The position numbers and the translations under genes were made by a program. The notes below the pieces were generated by a model. That model saw nothing but the letters and a program-made list of their open reading frames with translations. It was not told the DNA's origin and made no database searches. 63,266 nucleotides of DNA from Fen-999 sp044220545 (GTDB taxonomy: Bacteria; Pseudomonadota; Gammaproteobacteria; Burkholderiales; Rhodocyclaceae): NCBI GenBank assembly GCA_044220545.1, contig JBGAQX010000026.1:1-63266 (forward strand). Reading direction: 5' to 3'. Positions 35,334 through 45,105 of this stretch are shown in pieces. Numbering within the stretch: the first letter of the stretch is position 1; each line of letters opens with the position of its first letter.

Positions 35334-35569
35334 CCGTTCCTTCTCGTAGCATCGCGTCCCGAACGGCCGGGTGAAATGGCCAGCAGGGGGACAAATGGTT
35401 TGATGATAGTCGCTTCGCCACCTGGCCAGTATCCTGAGCAGGCTGCCTTTGTGCCCATGTTTCCGCCGCGGAATTCACACCGCGCGGGTGTTGCCGCCCG
35501 CCGCCAGGCCGTGGCGGGCCGGCGCGCCACCCGATGGCTTTTGGCATACTTTTGGTGAATGATTGCTGA

Positions 35570-35599
35570 TTGACCACCGCGACCGGCGACTGGGATACT
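35570..35599 (+). promoter_or_regulatory. Possible sigma70 promoter for the first diguanylate cyclase
   Basis: TTGACC (35570-35575), 18 bases, then GATACT (35594-35599). The start site would fall at about 35606, which favours the second ATG (35646) as translation start. The rest of the 273-base divergent gap (35334-35606) shows nothing else I can name. Confidence 0.4.
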
Positions 35600-35645
35600 G
35601 TCAAGGATGCCATTGAACTTCCCGATCCCCGAAAGCACTGGCGGA

Positions 35646-36791
35646 ATGACGAACTTGCAGATTGCCGACGAGTATTCCGAACGAGGCGCCGTGGCGGACA
35701 AGCAGGCCTTGCGCCTGCGTCGGTTCTTCATGGCGGTCGCCACCTATGCCGCGTGTGGCGTATTCGCCCAGATCTGTGCCTGGCTTGGCTACCTGCCCAG
35801 TTGGCTGCCCGCCTGGTGGCTGCTCGGTGCGGTGGCGATCAACGCGGTGTTCTTCATCGCCCTGCGGCGCGGCTGGAACCTGCGCTTGAACGATCCGAGC
35901 ATGACCGAGGCGCAACTGATCGCCTCCATGTTCGCCGTGATGATCCTGATCTACCACACCGACGTGGCGCGCGGCGTCTTCCTGATGCTGTTCCCGCTGC
36001 CCCTGCTGTTCGGCGTGCTCCGGCTGCGCCTGCGCCAACTGGCTCGCGTCGGGGCCCTGGGTATTGGCGGGTATGTCGCGGTGATTGCCCTGCTGGCGAT
36101 CAATGAGCCCGAACGCGTCCGGCTTGGCATCGACTTCCTCAACCTGCTGGCGTTGTTGGCGGTCATGGGCTTCGTCGCCTTGATGGGCGCCTATATCAGC
36201 CGGGTTCGCGAGGACCTGTCGCGCTCGGTCTCGACCATTCGCGAGATGGCCCAGCACGATCCGCTCACCGGTGTCTTCAATCGCCGCCACTTGATGGAAA
36301 CGCTCGCGCGCGAGGTCGTTCGCTGCGAGCGACATGTCTCGAAGGGCTTGGTGCTGTGCATGATCGACCTCGATCATTTCAAGCGCATCAACGATACATT
36401 CGGCCATCCGGTCGGCGACGAGGTCCTCGTCGCCGTCGGTCGATGCATCGGCGAGTCGCTGCGCGTCATCGACTACCTGGCGCGCTATGGCGGCGAGGAA
36501 TTCGTCGTCCTGCTGGAAGGAACGCCCGGCGAGCGGACCATGGTGGTGTGCGAGCGCATTCGGACCCGCGTGGCGCAGTTGCGCCTGCCCGTGCTGCAAG
36601 AACTGACGATCACCGTGTCGATCGGCGTGGCCGGCCACGAAGCGGGCGAAAGCCTGGCGTCGCTGCTCGGCCGCGCCGACCGGGCGCTCTATCGGGCGAA
36701 AGCCGAGGGGCGCAACTGCGTTCGGACCGCAAGCCTGGTTGGCCTGTCGGCGACGGCAAGCGGTTTCAGCCGGGAACTCGGCCCACCGTAG
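35646..36791 (+). CDS. Membrane diguanylate cyclase (GGDEF)
   Basis: About 381 residues from the ATG at 35646 (MTNLQIADEYSERGAV); an ATG at 35607 would add 13 residues but abuts a likely transcription start. About six membrane spans occupy residues 25-200, followed by a GGDEF domain (about 215-375). The active site is RYGGEEFVVLL, preceded by the substrate/metal Asp in MIDLDHFKRINDTFGH, so c-di-GMP synthesis is expected. No RxxD inhibitory site is evident before GGEEF. The membrane sensor region is not recognised. Confidence 0.9.
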   Translation: MTNLQIADEYSERGAVADKQALRLRRFFMAVATYAACGVFAQICAWLGYLPSWLPAWWLLGAVAINAVFFIALRRGWNLRLNDPSMTEAQLIASMFAVMILIYHTDVARGVFLMLFPLPLLFGVLRLRLRQLARVGALGIGGYVAVIALLAINEPERVRLGIDFLNLLALLAVMGFVALMGAYISRVREDLSRSVSTIREMAQHDPLTGVFNRRHLMETLAREVVRCERHVSKGLVLCMIDLDHFKRINDTFGHPVGDEVLVAVGRCIGESLRVIDYLARYGGEEFVVLLEGTPGERTMVVCERIRTRVAQLRLPVLQELTITVSIGVAGHEAGESLASLLGRADRALYRAKAEGRNCVRTASLVGLSATASGFSRELGPP

Positions 36792-36897
36792 GGCCTGTTC
36801 TTGACAAAGGCATGGACGCGTCGCGAGAATGCCCGCTTGGCTCGCGATGCCGTATGGTTTGCGCGCCCAAGCGCCCCGAAGCCCGCCTGGAAGCCCA

Positions 36898-38544
36898 ATG
36901 ACGATTTCCGAGATCCCGCTGTCCGGCCCCCTGTGGCGCGCATTCGGCGCCGCGACGGTCCTCGCGTTCCTGGCCACGCCACCGGTCTGCGCCGCCGATG
37001 ACGTTTCGCACGAAGTGCGGCAGGGGGAAAACCCCTGGACCATCAGCACGCGCTACCTGCGCTCGATGGCCCTGTGGCCGCGACTGGTGACGTACAACCG
37101 GATCCCCGACGCGCTGCGCATCGCGCCGGGCACCATATTGCGGATCCCGGAGGCCTGGCTTGCCCGCCGTCGACTGCCGGCCACGGTGCTGGCGGTGAAC
37201 GGCGATGTCTTGCTGACCGACGCCCAAGGCCGGCAGGCCCGCCTCAAGACCGGGGACACACTGCCCGAAGGCGCCGTCCTGAAAACCGGCGCGCAACAGA
37301 ACCTCTCCCTTGGGCTGCTCGACAACTCGCGCGTCCTGGTGAGGAGCGACAGCGAGCTGCGACTGGAATCGAACGCCGAAATCGCCCTTGACCGGACGCG
37401 AAGCATTTTGCTCGATCTGCGCCACGGCGCCCTGGAAAGCGAAGTCACCAAACGCAGCAGCAGCGGCGGGCGTTTCGAGATTCGCACACCCGCGGGAACG
37501 GCCGCCGTGCGCGGCACCTCGTTCCGGGTTACCGCTGGCGACACGAAGACCTCGACCGAGGTGCTGGCGGGCGCGGTGAGTCTCGGCAACCGCGCCGGCA
37601 TGGTCGACCTCGCGGCCGGATACGCCACCACGGTCGCGCCACAAGCCACACCGGAACCACCGCGCGCCCTGCTGTCGGCGCCGGATCTTGCCGGCTTGCC
37701 GCGGCGCGTCGAGCGCGTCCCGGCCGACCTGCCCTTCCCGGAACTGACCGGCGCCGCCGCCTACCGCACGCAGTTGGCCGGCGACGAACGGTTCGACGCT
37801 CTGCTCTCCGACCAGACCGCGCCAACGCCGGTCGCCCGCGTGCGCGACTTGCCCGACGGCGAGTATCTGTTGCGCGTGCGCGGCATCGACGCGGCCGGGC
37901 TCGAAGGTTTCGACGCCCGCCATCGACTGACCATCCATGCCCGGCCCGAACCGCCCTTCCTGATATCGCCGGCCGATCAGGCCCAGCTCGGCGACGCCAG
38001 GCCGAATTTCAAGTGGACCCGGCGCCAAGGGGAGCTGGTCTACCGCTTCCAGCTTGGCCGGGATCCGGCGTTTGCCGAGCCGCTGATCGACCGGCCGGAT
38101 ATTGCCGGCGATGGCACCAGCATCACCAACGATCTGCCGCCGGGCGCCTATTTCTGGCGCGTCGCGGCAGTCGACGCACGCCAGGGCCAGGGGCCTTTCG
38201 GCGAAGTCCATCGCCTGCGGCGCCTGCCCGGTGCGCCGGTCGTCGGCCTGCAAAGCAAAGACCAGAAGCCGGCGATTCGCTGGCGCCCGGGCGGACCGGA
38301 CGAACGCTTGCAGTTGCAGGTGGCGCGCGATACGGCCTTTGCCGATCCGCTGGTCGACCTCACCCTCGCCAACGCGGACATCGAGCTGCCGACCCTCGAC
38401 GGCGGCACCTATCACCTGCGCGCGCGGACGATCGCCGGCGACGGCTACGCCGGCGACTGGGGGCCCAGCCAGCAATTCGAGATTCGACCGGGCCTGTCGC
38501 CAGCGCTCTTGCTGCTTCTCGCGCCCCTGCTGTTGGCGCTGTGA
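36898..38544 (+). CDS. Secreted LysM-FecR domain protein
   Basis: 548 residues with a signal peptide (about 1-32). A LysM-like domain (about 37-85; SHEVRQGENPWTISTRYL) is followed by a FecR domain (about 110-215; FEIRTPAGTAAVRGTSFRVT), then two or three fibronectin-like beta domains (about 290-540; WTRRQGELVYRFQLGRDPAFAEPL type repeats), and a hydrophobic C-terminal tail that may anchor it. The TGA overlaps the GTG of the next gene (GTGA), so it is coupled to the CHASE2 c-di-GMP protein and is a candidate periplasmic partner for that sensor. Confidence 0.88.
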   Translation: MTISEIPLSGPLWRAFGAATVLAFLATPPVCAADDVSHEVRQGENPWTISTRYLRSMALWPRLVTYNRIPDALRIAPGTILRIPEAWLARRRLPATVLAVNGDVLLTDAQGRQARLKTGDTLPEGAVLKTGAQQNLSLGLLDNSRVLVRSDSELRLESNAEIALDRTRSILLDLRHGALESEVTKRSSSGGRFEIRTPAGTAAVRGTSFRVTAGDTKTSTEVLAGAVSLGNRAGMVDLAAGYATTVAPQATPEPPRALLSAPDLAGLPRRVERVPADLPFPELTGAAAYRTQLAGDERFDALLSDQTAPTPVARVRDLPDGEYLLRVRGIDAAGLEGFDARHRLTIHARPEPPFLISPADQAQLGDARPNFKWTRRQGELVYRFQLGRDPAFAEPLIDRPDIAGDGTSITNDLPPGAYFWRVAAVDARQGQGPFGEVHRLRRLPGAPVVGLQSKDQKPAIRWRPGGPDERLQLQVARDTAFADPLVDLTLANADIELPTLDGGTYHLRARTIAGDGYAGDWGPSQQFEIRPGLSPALLLLLAPLLLAL

Positions 38545-41453
38545 CGGGCGCGGGCAGCCGTGGCATGACGCCCGCCGACCACGCCGCGCCCGCGTCCGCC
38601 TGGTGGCACTGGTGGCTGCCGGGTCTGTTGGCGCTGGTCGCCACCCTGACGGGACTGGGCTCGCTGCAGCGGCTCGACTTGCTGGCGCTCGACCTGCTGT
38701 CGTCCGCCACACCGGCGACGGAACAGGCGCCCGCCTCCGCCACGGCCATTGTCGCGATCGACGAGCGCAGCCTCCAGCAGCTCGGACGCTGGCCCTGGTC
38801 ACGCCGCACCTACGCCCAGTTGCTCGATCGCCTGCAGGCGGCGCCGCCAGAGTCGATCGCCTTTGGCATCCTGTTCGACCTGCCCGATTCCCAGGACATG
38901 GGCGCCGATGCCGCGTTTGCCGCCGCCATCGCCCGCTCGGGGCGCGTCGTGCTGCCGGTAACGCCCGTGGCGGATGGCGACGGCGGCGGCCTGCGCGCCG
39001 CCCTGCCGGCGGCGGAGCTCGCGAGCGCGGCGGCCGCACTGGGTCACGTCGATGTCGAGATCGATCGCGACGGCCTGCTGCGCAGAACCTACCTGACCGC
39101 GGAGGTCGGATCGTCGCGCTTTTCACGCTGGTCGGCGTTGCCGCTGGCCGTCGCGGAACTTGGGCAAACCGCCACCAGGGCGCTGCCGGGTCTGCGCAAC
39201 GGCTCCCGACCAGCCGCGGCGACCGACGACACCTGGCGGCGCGACCATGAGCTGCTGCTACGCCTCGATCCAGGACGGCGGATCGAGCAATATTCCTTTG
39301 TCGATGTCGTGAACGATCCGGATCTCGCGGCTCGCCTGGCCGATCGAGTCGTCTTCGTCGGCGTTACCGCCGCCGGCATCGCCAGCGGTTTCGCCACCCC
39401 GGCCACCCCGCACGGCGGGCTGATGCCGGCGGTCGAATGGCATGCCCGGACCTTCGAGGCCCTCAGGGCAGGCGACGTCATTGCGCCGCTGAGCCGCCCG
39501 GCGATCCTGCTGCTGACGATCATCGCGCTTGGCGCGGGTATTCTGACCCACCGTCGCTACCAACGATTGGTGCCGGGGGTCGAACTGCTGGTGGTTGGCC
39601 TGCCACTGTTGATCAGCCTCGCTCTATTGACGGTCGGACGCCACTGGTATCCGCCCGTCGGCGCCACGCTGGCGCTGGCGGCGGGTTATCTGCTGTGGGC
39701 GGCGGCCCGCTTTCGCATCACACGGGCGGACCTGTTCCTTACCCGACGCCGGGCGGAAGTCACCCTGAACGCCGTGGCCGATGGCGTCGTGTCGGTCGAT
39801 CGCGATGGCCGCATCGAGTTCGTCAATCCGGTCGGACAGACGCTGCTTGGCCGCGACGCGGCAACCCTGCAAGGGCAGACGATCGACGACGCGCTGGCCG
39901 GGGCCAACGGCGCCGCCGCGCTGCTGCGGCGCGCCTTGACCCGCTGTTTCGATGAACGGGGCACGATCCACGTCGCCGAACCGATCAGATTGGGTGGCTC
40001 CAGTGACTCCAGTGGCCCGGTGGTGCGGGTGGTGGTCGGGCCGATCCTGGGCACCGGTCGCAAGATCGAGGGCGCCGTGCTCGCTCTGAGCGACATCAGC
40101 GAGGCGGTCGCCGCGAGCGAGCGGCTCCACCACCAGGCAACCCACGACGCGCTGACCGATCTGCCGAATCGCCTGCTGGTGCGCGACCGCATCGAGCAGA
40201 GCATCGCCGGCGCGCTGCGCAACGACACATCGGTAGGCGTGCTGTTCGTCGACCTGGACGACTTCAAGCGCATCAACGACAGCTTCGGCCACCAGGTTGG
40301 TGATCGTGTGCTGTGCTCGGTGGCGTCGCGACTGAAGTCGACCTGCCGCGGCTCGGACACGGTCGGCCGCTGGGGTGGCGATGAGTTCGTCATCATGCTT
40401 GCCGAGTTGCCGACGGCGGACGCGATCGAGATCGTCGCCCGCAAGCTGCTGGCCGCGCTGTCGGAACCGATGATCATCGACGGCATGAGCTTTCACCTTA
40501 CCGCCACCATCGGCATCAGCCGCGGCCCGCAGGACAGCAACAACGCGGACGAACTGCTCGGCATGGCCGATACGGCGATGTATCGCGTCAAGCAGCGCGG
40601 CGGCGGCGGCTACGGTTTCGCCTCGGCGGCCATGACCCTGCTCAGCCGCCAGCGCATGGAGATAGAGAATGGCCTGCGCGCCGCGCTGAAGAACAACGAG
40701 CTGGTGGTGTTCTACCAGCCCCAGATCCGGATCGACAGCGGTGCCCTGAGCGGTTTCGAGGCGCTGGTGCGCTGGGATCGGCCAGGCCATGGCCTGCTGC
40801 TGCCCGGCACCTTCATTCCCGTGGCCGAGGAATCGGATCTGATCCTGCAACTGGGAAGCTGGGTGCTCGACGAGGTCGCGCGGCAGATCCGCCAATGGCT
40901 CGATGAGGGCCTCGGAGCGGTGCCGGTCGCGATCAATATCTCGCCTCGGCAATGCCTGGGCCACGACTTGGTGGGGGTGGTGTCGGCGGCGCTCGAGAAG
41001 CACGGCATTCCCCCACGGCTGCTCGAACTGGAGATCACCGAGACAACCGCCATGCAGGATGTCGAACACGTCGAGTCGCTGCTCGCCCGGATCAAGGCCC
41101 TTGGCATACACGTGGCACTGGACGATTTCGGCACCGGCTATTCGTCGCTGTCGCATCTGCGGCGTTTTCCGATCACGGTGCTGAAGATTGACCAATCGTT
41201 CGTCCTGGGCACCACCGAGAATGCCGACGACGCGGCGATTGTCCGCGCCACCATTGCCCTGGCCCACAACCTCGGCCTGAAGGTGATCGGCGAAGGTGTC
41301 GAGACCGACGACCAGCGCGATTTCCTTGCCGCGCAGGGCTGCGACATCGCACAGGGCTACCGCTACGGCCGCCCCGCCGCGGCGACCGCGGCGCGAGACC
41401 TGCTCGCGGCATGCCCTCCTGGCAACACGCCGAAAGGCGGCACGGCGGGATAA
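38541..41453 (+). CDS. CHASE2-PAS-GGDEF-EAL c-di-GMP signalling protein
   Basis: About 970 residues from the GTG at 38541 (ATG at 38565 is the alternative). A first membrane span (about 25-43), extracytoplasmic CHASE2 domain (about 50-310; FVGVTAAGIASGFATP near its end), three membrane spans (about 320-390), a PAS domain (about 405-525; LNAVADGVVSVDRDGRIEFVNP), GGDEF (GRWGGDEFVIML, intact) and EAL (SGFEALVRWDRP, with ITETTAMQD and ALDDFGTGYSS, intact). It could both make and degrade c-di-GMP. CHASE2 senses an unknown periplasmic signal, and the coupled FecR protein is the obvious partner. Confidence 0.93.
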   Translation: MTGAGSRGMTPADHAAPASAWWHWWLPGLLALVATLTGLGSLQRLDLLALDLLSSATPATEQAPASATAIVAIDERSLQQLGRWPWSRRTYAQLLDRLQAAPPESIAFGILFDLPDSQDMGADAAFAAAIARSGRVVLPVTPVADGDGGGLRAALPAAELASAAAALGHVDVEIDRDGLLRRTYLTAEVGSSRFSRWSALPLAVAELGQTATRALPGLRNGSRPAAATDDTWRRDHELLLRLDPGRRIEQYSFVDVVNDPDLAARLADRVVFVGVTAAGIASGFATPATPHGGLMPAVEWHARTFEALRAGDVIAPLSRPAILLLTIIALGAGILTHRRYQRLVPGVELLVVGLPLLISLALLTVGRHWYPPVGATLALAAGYLLWAAARFRITRADLFLTRRRAEVTLNAVADGVVSVDRDGRIEFVNPVGQTLLGRDAATLQGQTIDDALAGANGAAALLRRALTRCFDERGTIHVAEPIRLGGSSDSSGPVVRVVVGPILGTGRKIEGAVLALSDISEAVAASERLHHQATHDALTDLPNRLLVRDRIEQSIAGALRNDTSVGVLFVDLDDFKRINDSFGHQVGDRVLCSVASRLKSTCRGSDTVGRWGGDEFVIMLAELPTADAIEIVARKLLAALSEPMIIDGMSFHLTATIGISRGPQDSNNADELLGMADTAMYRVKQRGGGGYGFASAAMTLLSRQRMEIENGLRAALKNNELVVFYQPQIRIDSGALSGFEALVRWDRPGHGLLLPGTFIPVAEESDLILQLGSWVLDEVARQIRQWLDEGLGAVPVAINISPRQCLGHDLVGVVSAALEKHGIPPRLLELEITETTAMQDVEHVESLLARIKALGIHVALDDFGTGYSSLSHLRRFPITVLKIDQSFVLGTTENADDAAIVRATIALAHNLGLKVIGEGVETDDQRDFLAAQGCDIAQGYRYGRPAAATAARDLLAACPPGNTPKGGTAG

Positions 41454-41618
41454 CGGGCGGTTCGACCAAGGCTGGTTGGACCACTTGTCGTTGACGAATC
41501 CCGGGCGATTGCCAACAATGGTTCGCTGGTCGCTGGCCGACCCAATACCCGACACGTGAGTACGCCATTCGGGAAGTTAATTGCCGCGCGGTTCCCACCT
41601 GCTGGTTGACTATTGGAC

Positions 41619-42518
41619 ATGATCGAAAGGCTGGCGCACTTCCTGAAGGATTTCCCGGCCAGCTATCCACATCGACTGGAAGCTGCGTTTCCGCGCATTC
41701 TGGAAAGGGTGGTCGAGACGTGGGACTCCCCTCGTGTCCGGGACTACCTGGCAGACCTGCTCATGCCGGCGCGCACCGATCGGCAGGGGTTTCCTCCCGA
41801 CATCGTCAAGGAGATATCGAACCTGCTGGACACCTGGAACGCGATCCGGGAGCGCAAGCAGGCGGAAGGCGATGTCTGGGCCATGGAACCGGAGGTGGCC
41901 GCCAACGAACTGGAAAACCGCGGCCTGCGGGTTAGCAGCGAAAACTTTCACCAATGCGTCCGGGCGGGCGACCTCCTCGCCTGCCAGCTGTTCATCCTGG
42001 CCGAGCTTCCCGTCGATGTGCGCGATGGCCGCTATTGGACGCCGTTGATGATATCGGCCTTCGACGGGCACCAGCACGTGGCCAAGCTGCTGCTGGATCA
42101 CGGCGCGCACATCAACGCCAAGGACATGGCTGGCTACACCCCCCTGCACTGGGCGGCCTTCAACGGCTTCCGGGACGTGGTGGATCTGCTGATCAAGCGG
42201 GGCGCGATCATCGGTGCCCAAAGCAAGTTCGGCATCACACCGCTCCTGCAGGCGGCGGCCCAGGGGCACCCCCGGGTGGTCCAGCGCCTGCTCGAGTCCC
42301 GCGCCGACCCGAATGCGGCATCGAGCGACGGTTCAACGCCCCTGCACAAGGCCGTGGTCAACGGTCACCAGGAGGTGGTACTGCATCTGCTGCGCGCCAG
42401 AGCCTCGGTGCACGCCGTACATGACGACGGCGCCACGCCACTCTCGCTGGCCGAGAAGGGCAAGCACCAGGGCATTCGCCGTCTGGTGCGCGCCGCCGCG
42501 CTCGCTGGAGCCGAGTAG
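41619..42518 (+). CDS. Ankyrin-repeat protein
   Basis: A 299-residue cytoplasmic protein. The N-terminal 110 residues are an unrecognised helical region (MIERLAHFLKDFPASYPHRL). From about 115 to 295 there are five to six ankyrin repeats, for example DMAGYTPLHWAAFNGFRDVV, and SSDGSTPLHKAVVNGHQEVV. A TTG two codons before the ATG is an alternative start. It is a protein-interaction module with unknown partner, in a stand-alone position between the c-di-GMP genes and the sugar operon; the 165-base gap upstream shows no clear promoter. Confidence 0.88.
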   Translation: MIERLAHFLKDFPASYPHRLEAAFPRILERVVETWDSPRVRDYLADLLMPARTDRQGFPPDIVKEISNLLDTWNAIRERKQAEGDVWAMEPEVAANELENRGLRVSSENFHQCVRAGDLLACQLFILAELPVDVRDGRYWTPLMISAFDGHQHVAKLLLDHGAHINAKDMAGYTPLHWAAFNGFRDVVDLLIKRGAIIGAQSKFGITPLLQAAAQGHPRVVQRLLESRADPNAASSDGSTPLHKAVVNGHQEVVLHLLRARASVHAVHDDGATPLSLAEKGKHQGIRRLVRAAALAGAE

Positions 42519-42604
42519 CGCGGTCCGGCGCCGCCTTCATTCTGTAACCTCATTAGGACTACTGGCGGTTATCATTCGCATTTTGAATATCAGCAACTCT
42601 GCGC

Positions 42605-44041
42605 ATGAGCATCCTTCCCGTCATTCTGTCCGGTGGCTCCGGCACCCGCCTGTGGCCGCTCTCCCGCGAGCAGTACCCCAAGCAGCTCCTGCCTCTGGTC
42701 GGCAACGAATCGCTCCTTCAGGGGACGATTCGGCGCCTCGACGGGCTTCCGGACATCGCCGACCCGTTGCTGGTATGTAACGAAGATCACCGTTTCGTGG
42801 TGGCCGAACAGGTCCGCCAACTTAATCGCCAGGGGGCCCTGCTGCTGGAGCCAGTCGGCCGCAATACCGCGCCGGCGCTGACGCTGGCGGCGCTATGGGC
42901 GGCGCGCCAAGGAGAAGATCCGGTCCTGGTGGTGATGCCCGCCGACCACGTGATCATCGACGGGGCGACATTCCAAGGCGCCGTCCGCCGGGCGGCGGCC
43001 CTGGCGCAAGCCGGCCTGGCGGTGACGTTCGGCGTCACGCCGGACTGCCCGGAGACCGGCTACGGCTACATTCAACGCGGTGCCGCGCTGGCCGGCGACT
43101 CGGGCGGATTCGCGCTGGCCCGCTTCGTGGAAAAGCCGGATCGGGCCACCGCCCAAGGGTATCTGGACTCGGGCGACTACCTGTGGAACAGCGGCCTGTT
43201 CGTCATGAAGGCTTCGGTCTGGCGGGCGGCCGTCGGCCTGTGCCGGCCGGACATCCTGGCCGCCTGCGAGAAAGCACTGGCAGGGGCGAGCAGCGACGGC
43301 GACTTTGTCCGCGTCGCCAAGGACGCTTTCGCCGCCTGCCCCGCGGACTCGATCGACTATGCCGTCATGGAGAAGATCACCGCCGGCGTGGCGGGCCTGC
43401 CCAAGGCCGCGGTCATTCCGCTGTCGGCCGGCTGGTCGGACGTCGGCGCCTGGGATTCGCTCTGGAAGGTGCTGCCGAAGGACGAGGACGGCAACGCGCG
43501 CCGGGGCGACGTCATGCTCCACGGCACCACCGGCACGCTGGCCTTCTCCGAGAGCCGGCTGGTCGCCTGCGTCGGTGTCCGCGATCTGGTGGTCGTGGAA
43601 ACGCCGGACGCCGTGCTGGTGGTCCACAAGGACCACACCCAGGACGTGAAGAGGATTACCGAGCGGCTGAAGGCGGACAAGCGCGCCGAGGCGCACAGCC
43701 ACCGCAAGGTGCACAGGCCCTGGGGATGGTACGACGGCATCGACGGCGGCGAGCGCTTTCAGGTCAAGCGCATCGTCGTCAAGCCGGGCGGCACCCTGTC
43801 GCTGCAAATGCATCACCATCGCGCCGAACACTGGGTCGTGGTGCGCGGCACGGCGCGGGTGACGCGCGGCGAGGAGGTCATGCTGATCTCCGAAAACGAA
43901 TCGACCTTCATTCCGCTGGGCACCCGGCACCGGCTGGAGAATCCGGGCAAGCTGCCGCTGGAAATGATCGAAGTGCAATCCGGCTCCTATCTCGGCGAAG
44001 ACGACATCGTGCGCTTCGACGACCACTACGGAAGAAACTGA
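42605..44041 (+). CDS. manC: Mannose-1-phosphate guanylyltransferase / mannose-6-phosphate isomerase
   Basis: A 478-residue bifunctional enzyme of GDP-mannose synthesis (ManC/CpsB/AlgA type). The N-terminal nucleotidyltransferase has the signature ILSGGSGTRLWPLSREQYPKQ-like block and FVEKPDRATAQGYL; the C-terminal cupin isomerase domain has RPWGWYDGIDGGERFQ and the metal ligands in SLQMHHHRAEHWVVV. It heads a nucleotide-sugar operon, with the rfbB ATG 2 bases after its stop. Confidence 0.96.
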   Translation: MSILPVILSGGSGTRLWPLSREQYPKQLLPLVGNESLLQGTIRRLDGLPDIADPLLVCNEDHRFVVAEQVRQLNRQGALLLEPVGRNTAPALTLAALWAARQGEDPVLVVMPADHVIIDGATFQGAVRRAAALAQAGLAVTFGVTPDCPETGYGYIQRGAALAGDSGGFALARFVEKPDRATAQGYLDSGDYLWNSGLFVMKASVWRAAVGLCRPDILAACEKALAGASSDGDFVRVAKDAFAACPADSIDYAVMEKITAGVAGLPKAAVIPLSAGWSDVGAWDSLWKVLPKDEDGNARRGDVMLHGTTGTLAFSESRLVACVGVRDLVVVETPDAVLVVHKDHTQDVKRITERLKADKRAEAHSHRKVHRPWGWYDGIDGGERFQVKRIVVKPGGTLSLQMHHHRAEHWVVVRGTARVTRGEEVMLISENESTFIPLGTRHRLENPGKLPLEMIEVQSGSYLGEDDIVRFDDHYGRN

Positions 44042-44043
44042 AA

Positions 44044-45105
44044 ATGATCTTGGTCACCGGCGGCGCCGGTTTCATCGGCGCCAACTTCGTGCTCGACTGG
44101 GTTGCCGAGACGGGCGAGCGCGTGCTCAACCTCGACAAGCTCACCTACGCGGGCAACCTGGAAAACCTGGCCGAGTTGAGCAGCGATCATCGGCACGTCT
44201 TTGCGCGTGGCGACATCTGCGACCGGCCGCTGCTCGACGGCCTGCTGGCCGAACATCAGCCGCGCGCCATCGTCCATTTTGCCGCCGAGTCGCACGTCGA
44301 CCGATCGATCCATGGGCCGGGCGAATTCATCCGCACCAATATCGAAGGCACCTTCACCCTGCTCGAGGCGGTACGGGCCTACTGGGGCGGGCTGGCGGGC
44401 GCGGAGCGCGAGGACTTCCGCTTTCTCCATGTGTCCACCGACGAGGTCTATGGTTCGCTCGGGCCGGAGGATCCGCCCTTCACCGAGACCAACACCTACC
44501 AGCCGAACAGCCCCTACTCGGCCTCGAAGGCGGCCTCCGACCATCTGGTGCGCGCCTACCACCACACCTATGGTCTGCCGACGCTGACCACCAATTGCTC
44601 GAACAACTACGGTCCCTACCAGTTTCCGGAGAAGCTGATTCCGCTGGTGATCGCCAATGCCCTGGCCGGCAAACCCTTGCCGATCTACGGCGACGGCATG
44701 AACGTGCGCGACTGGCTCTACGTGGGCGACCATTGCTCGGCCATCCGGGCCGCGCTGGCCGAAGGCCGGCCCGGCGAGACCTACAACATCGGCGGCTGGA
44801 ACGAAATGCCCAACCTGGTCATCGTCAAGACCATCTGCGCCCTGCTCGACGAATTCCGGCCCGCGCCGGCCGGCCCCTATGAGCGGCTGCTGACCTTCGT
44901 CAAGGACCGGCCGGGGCACGACCGGCGCTACGCCATCGACGCCCGCAAGATCGAGCGCGAACTCGGCTGGCGACCTGCGGAGACCTTCGAGACCGGCATC
45001 CGCAAGACGGTGCGCTGGTACCTGGAACACCAGGACTGGGTGGCGCGCGTGCAGAGCGGCGCCTACCGCGACTGGGTGGAAAAGAACTACGGGGAACGGC
45101 AATGA
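44044..45105 (+). CDS. rfbB: dTDP-glucose 4,6-dehydratase
   Basis: A 353-residue short-chain dehydrogenase/reductase enzyme, second step of dTDP-L-rhamnose synthesis. NAD-binding TGGAGFIG near the N-terminus, the catalytic acid pair in STDEVYG, and YSASK active-site Tyr/Lys are all present, plus RPGHDRRYAID near the C-terminus. A longer frame reaching back into manC is an artefact; the ATG at 44044 is correct by homology. Confidence 0.97.
   Translation: MILVTGGAGFIGANFVLDWVAETGERVLNLDKLTYAGNLENLAELSSDHRHVFARGDICDRPLLDGLLAEHQPRAIVHFAAESHVDRSIHGPGEFIRTNIEGTFTLLEAVRAYWGGLAGAEREDFRFLHVSTDEVYGSLGPEDPPFTETNTYQPNSPYSASKAASDHLVRAYHHTYGLPTLTTNCSNNYGPYQFPEKLIPLVIANALAGKPLPIYGDGMNVRDWLYVGDHCSAIRAALAEGRPGETYNIGGWNEMPNLVIVKTICALLDEFRPAPAGPYERLLTFVKDRPGHDRRYAIDARKIERELGWRPAETFETGIRKTVRWYLEHQDWVARVQSGAYRDWVEKNYGERQ

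Noticed and set aside
42895..44043. Extension of the rfbB frame back through manC
   Set aside because: The manC frame has full homology over this stretch; rfbB homology begins at the ATG at 44044.
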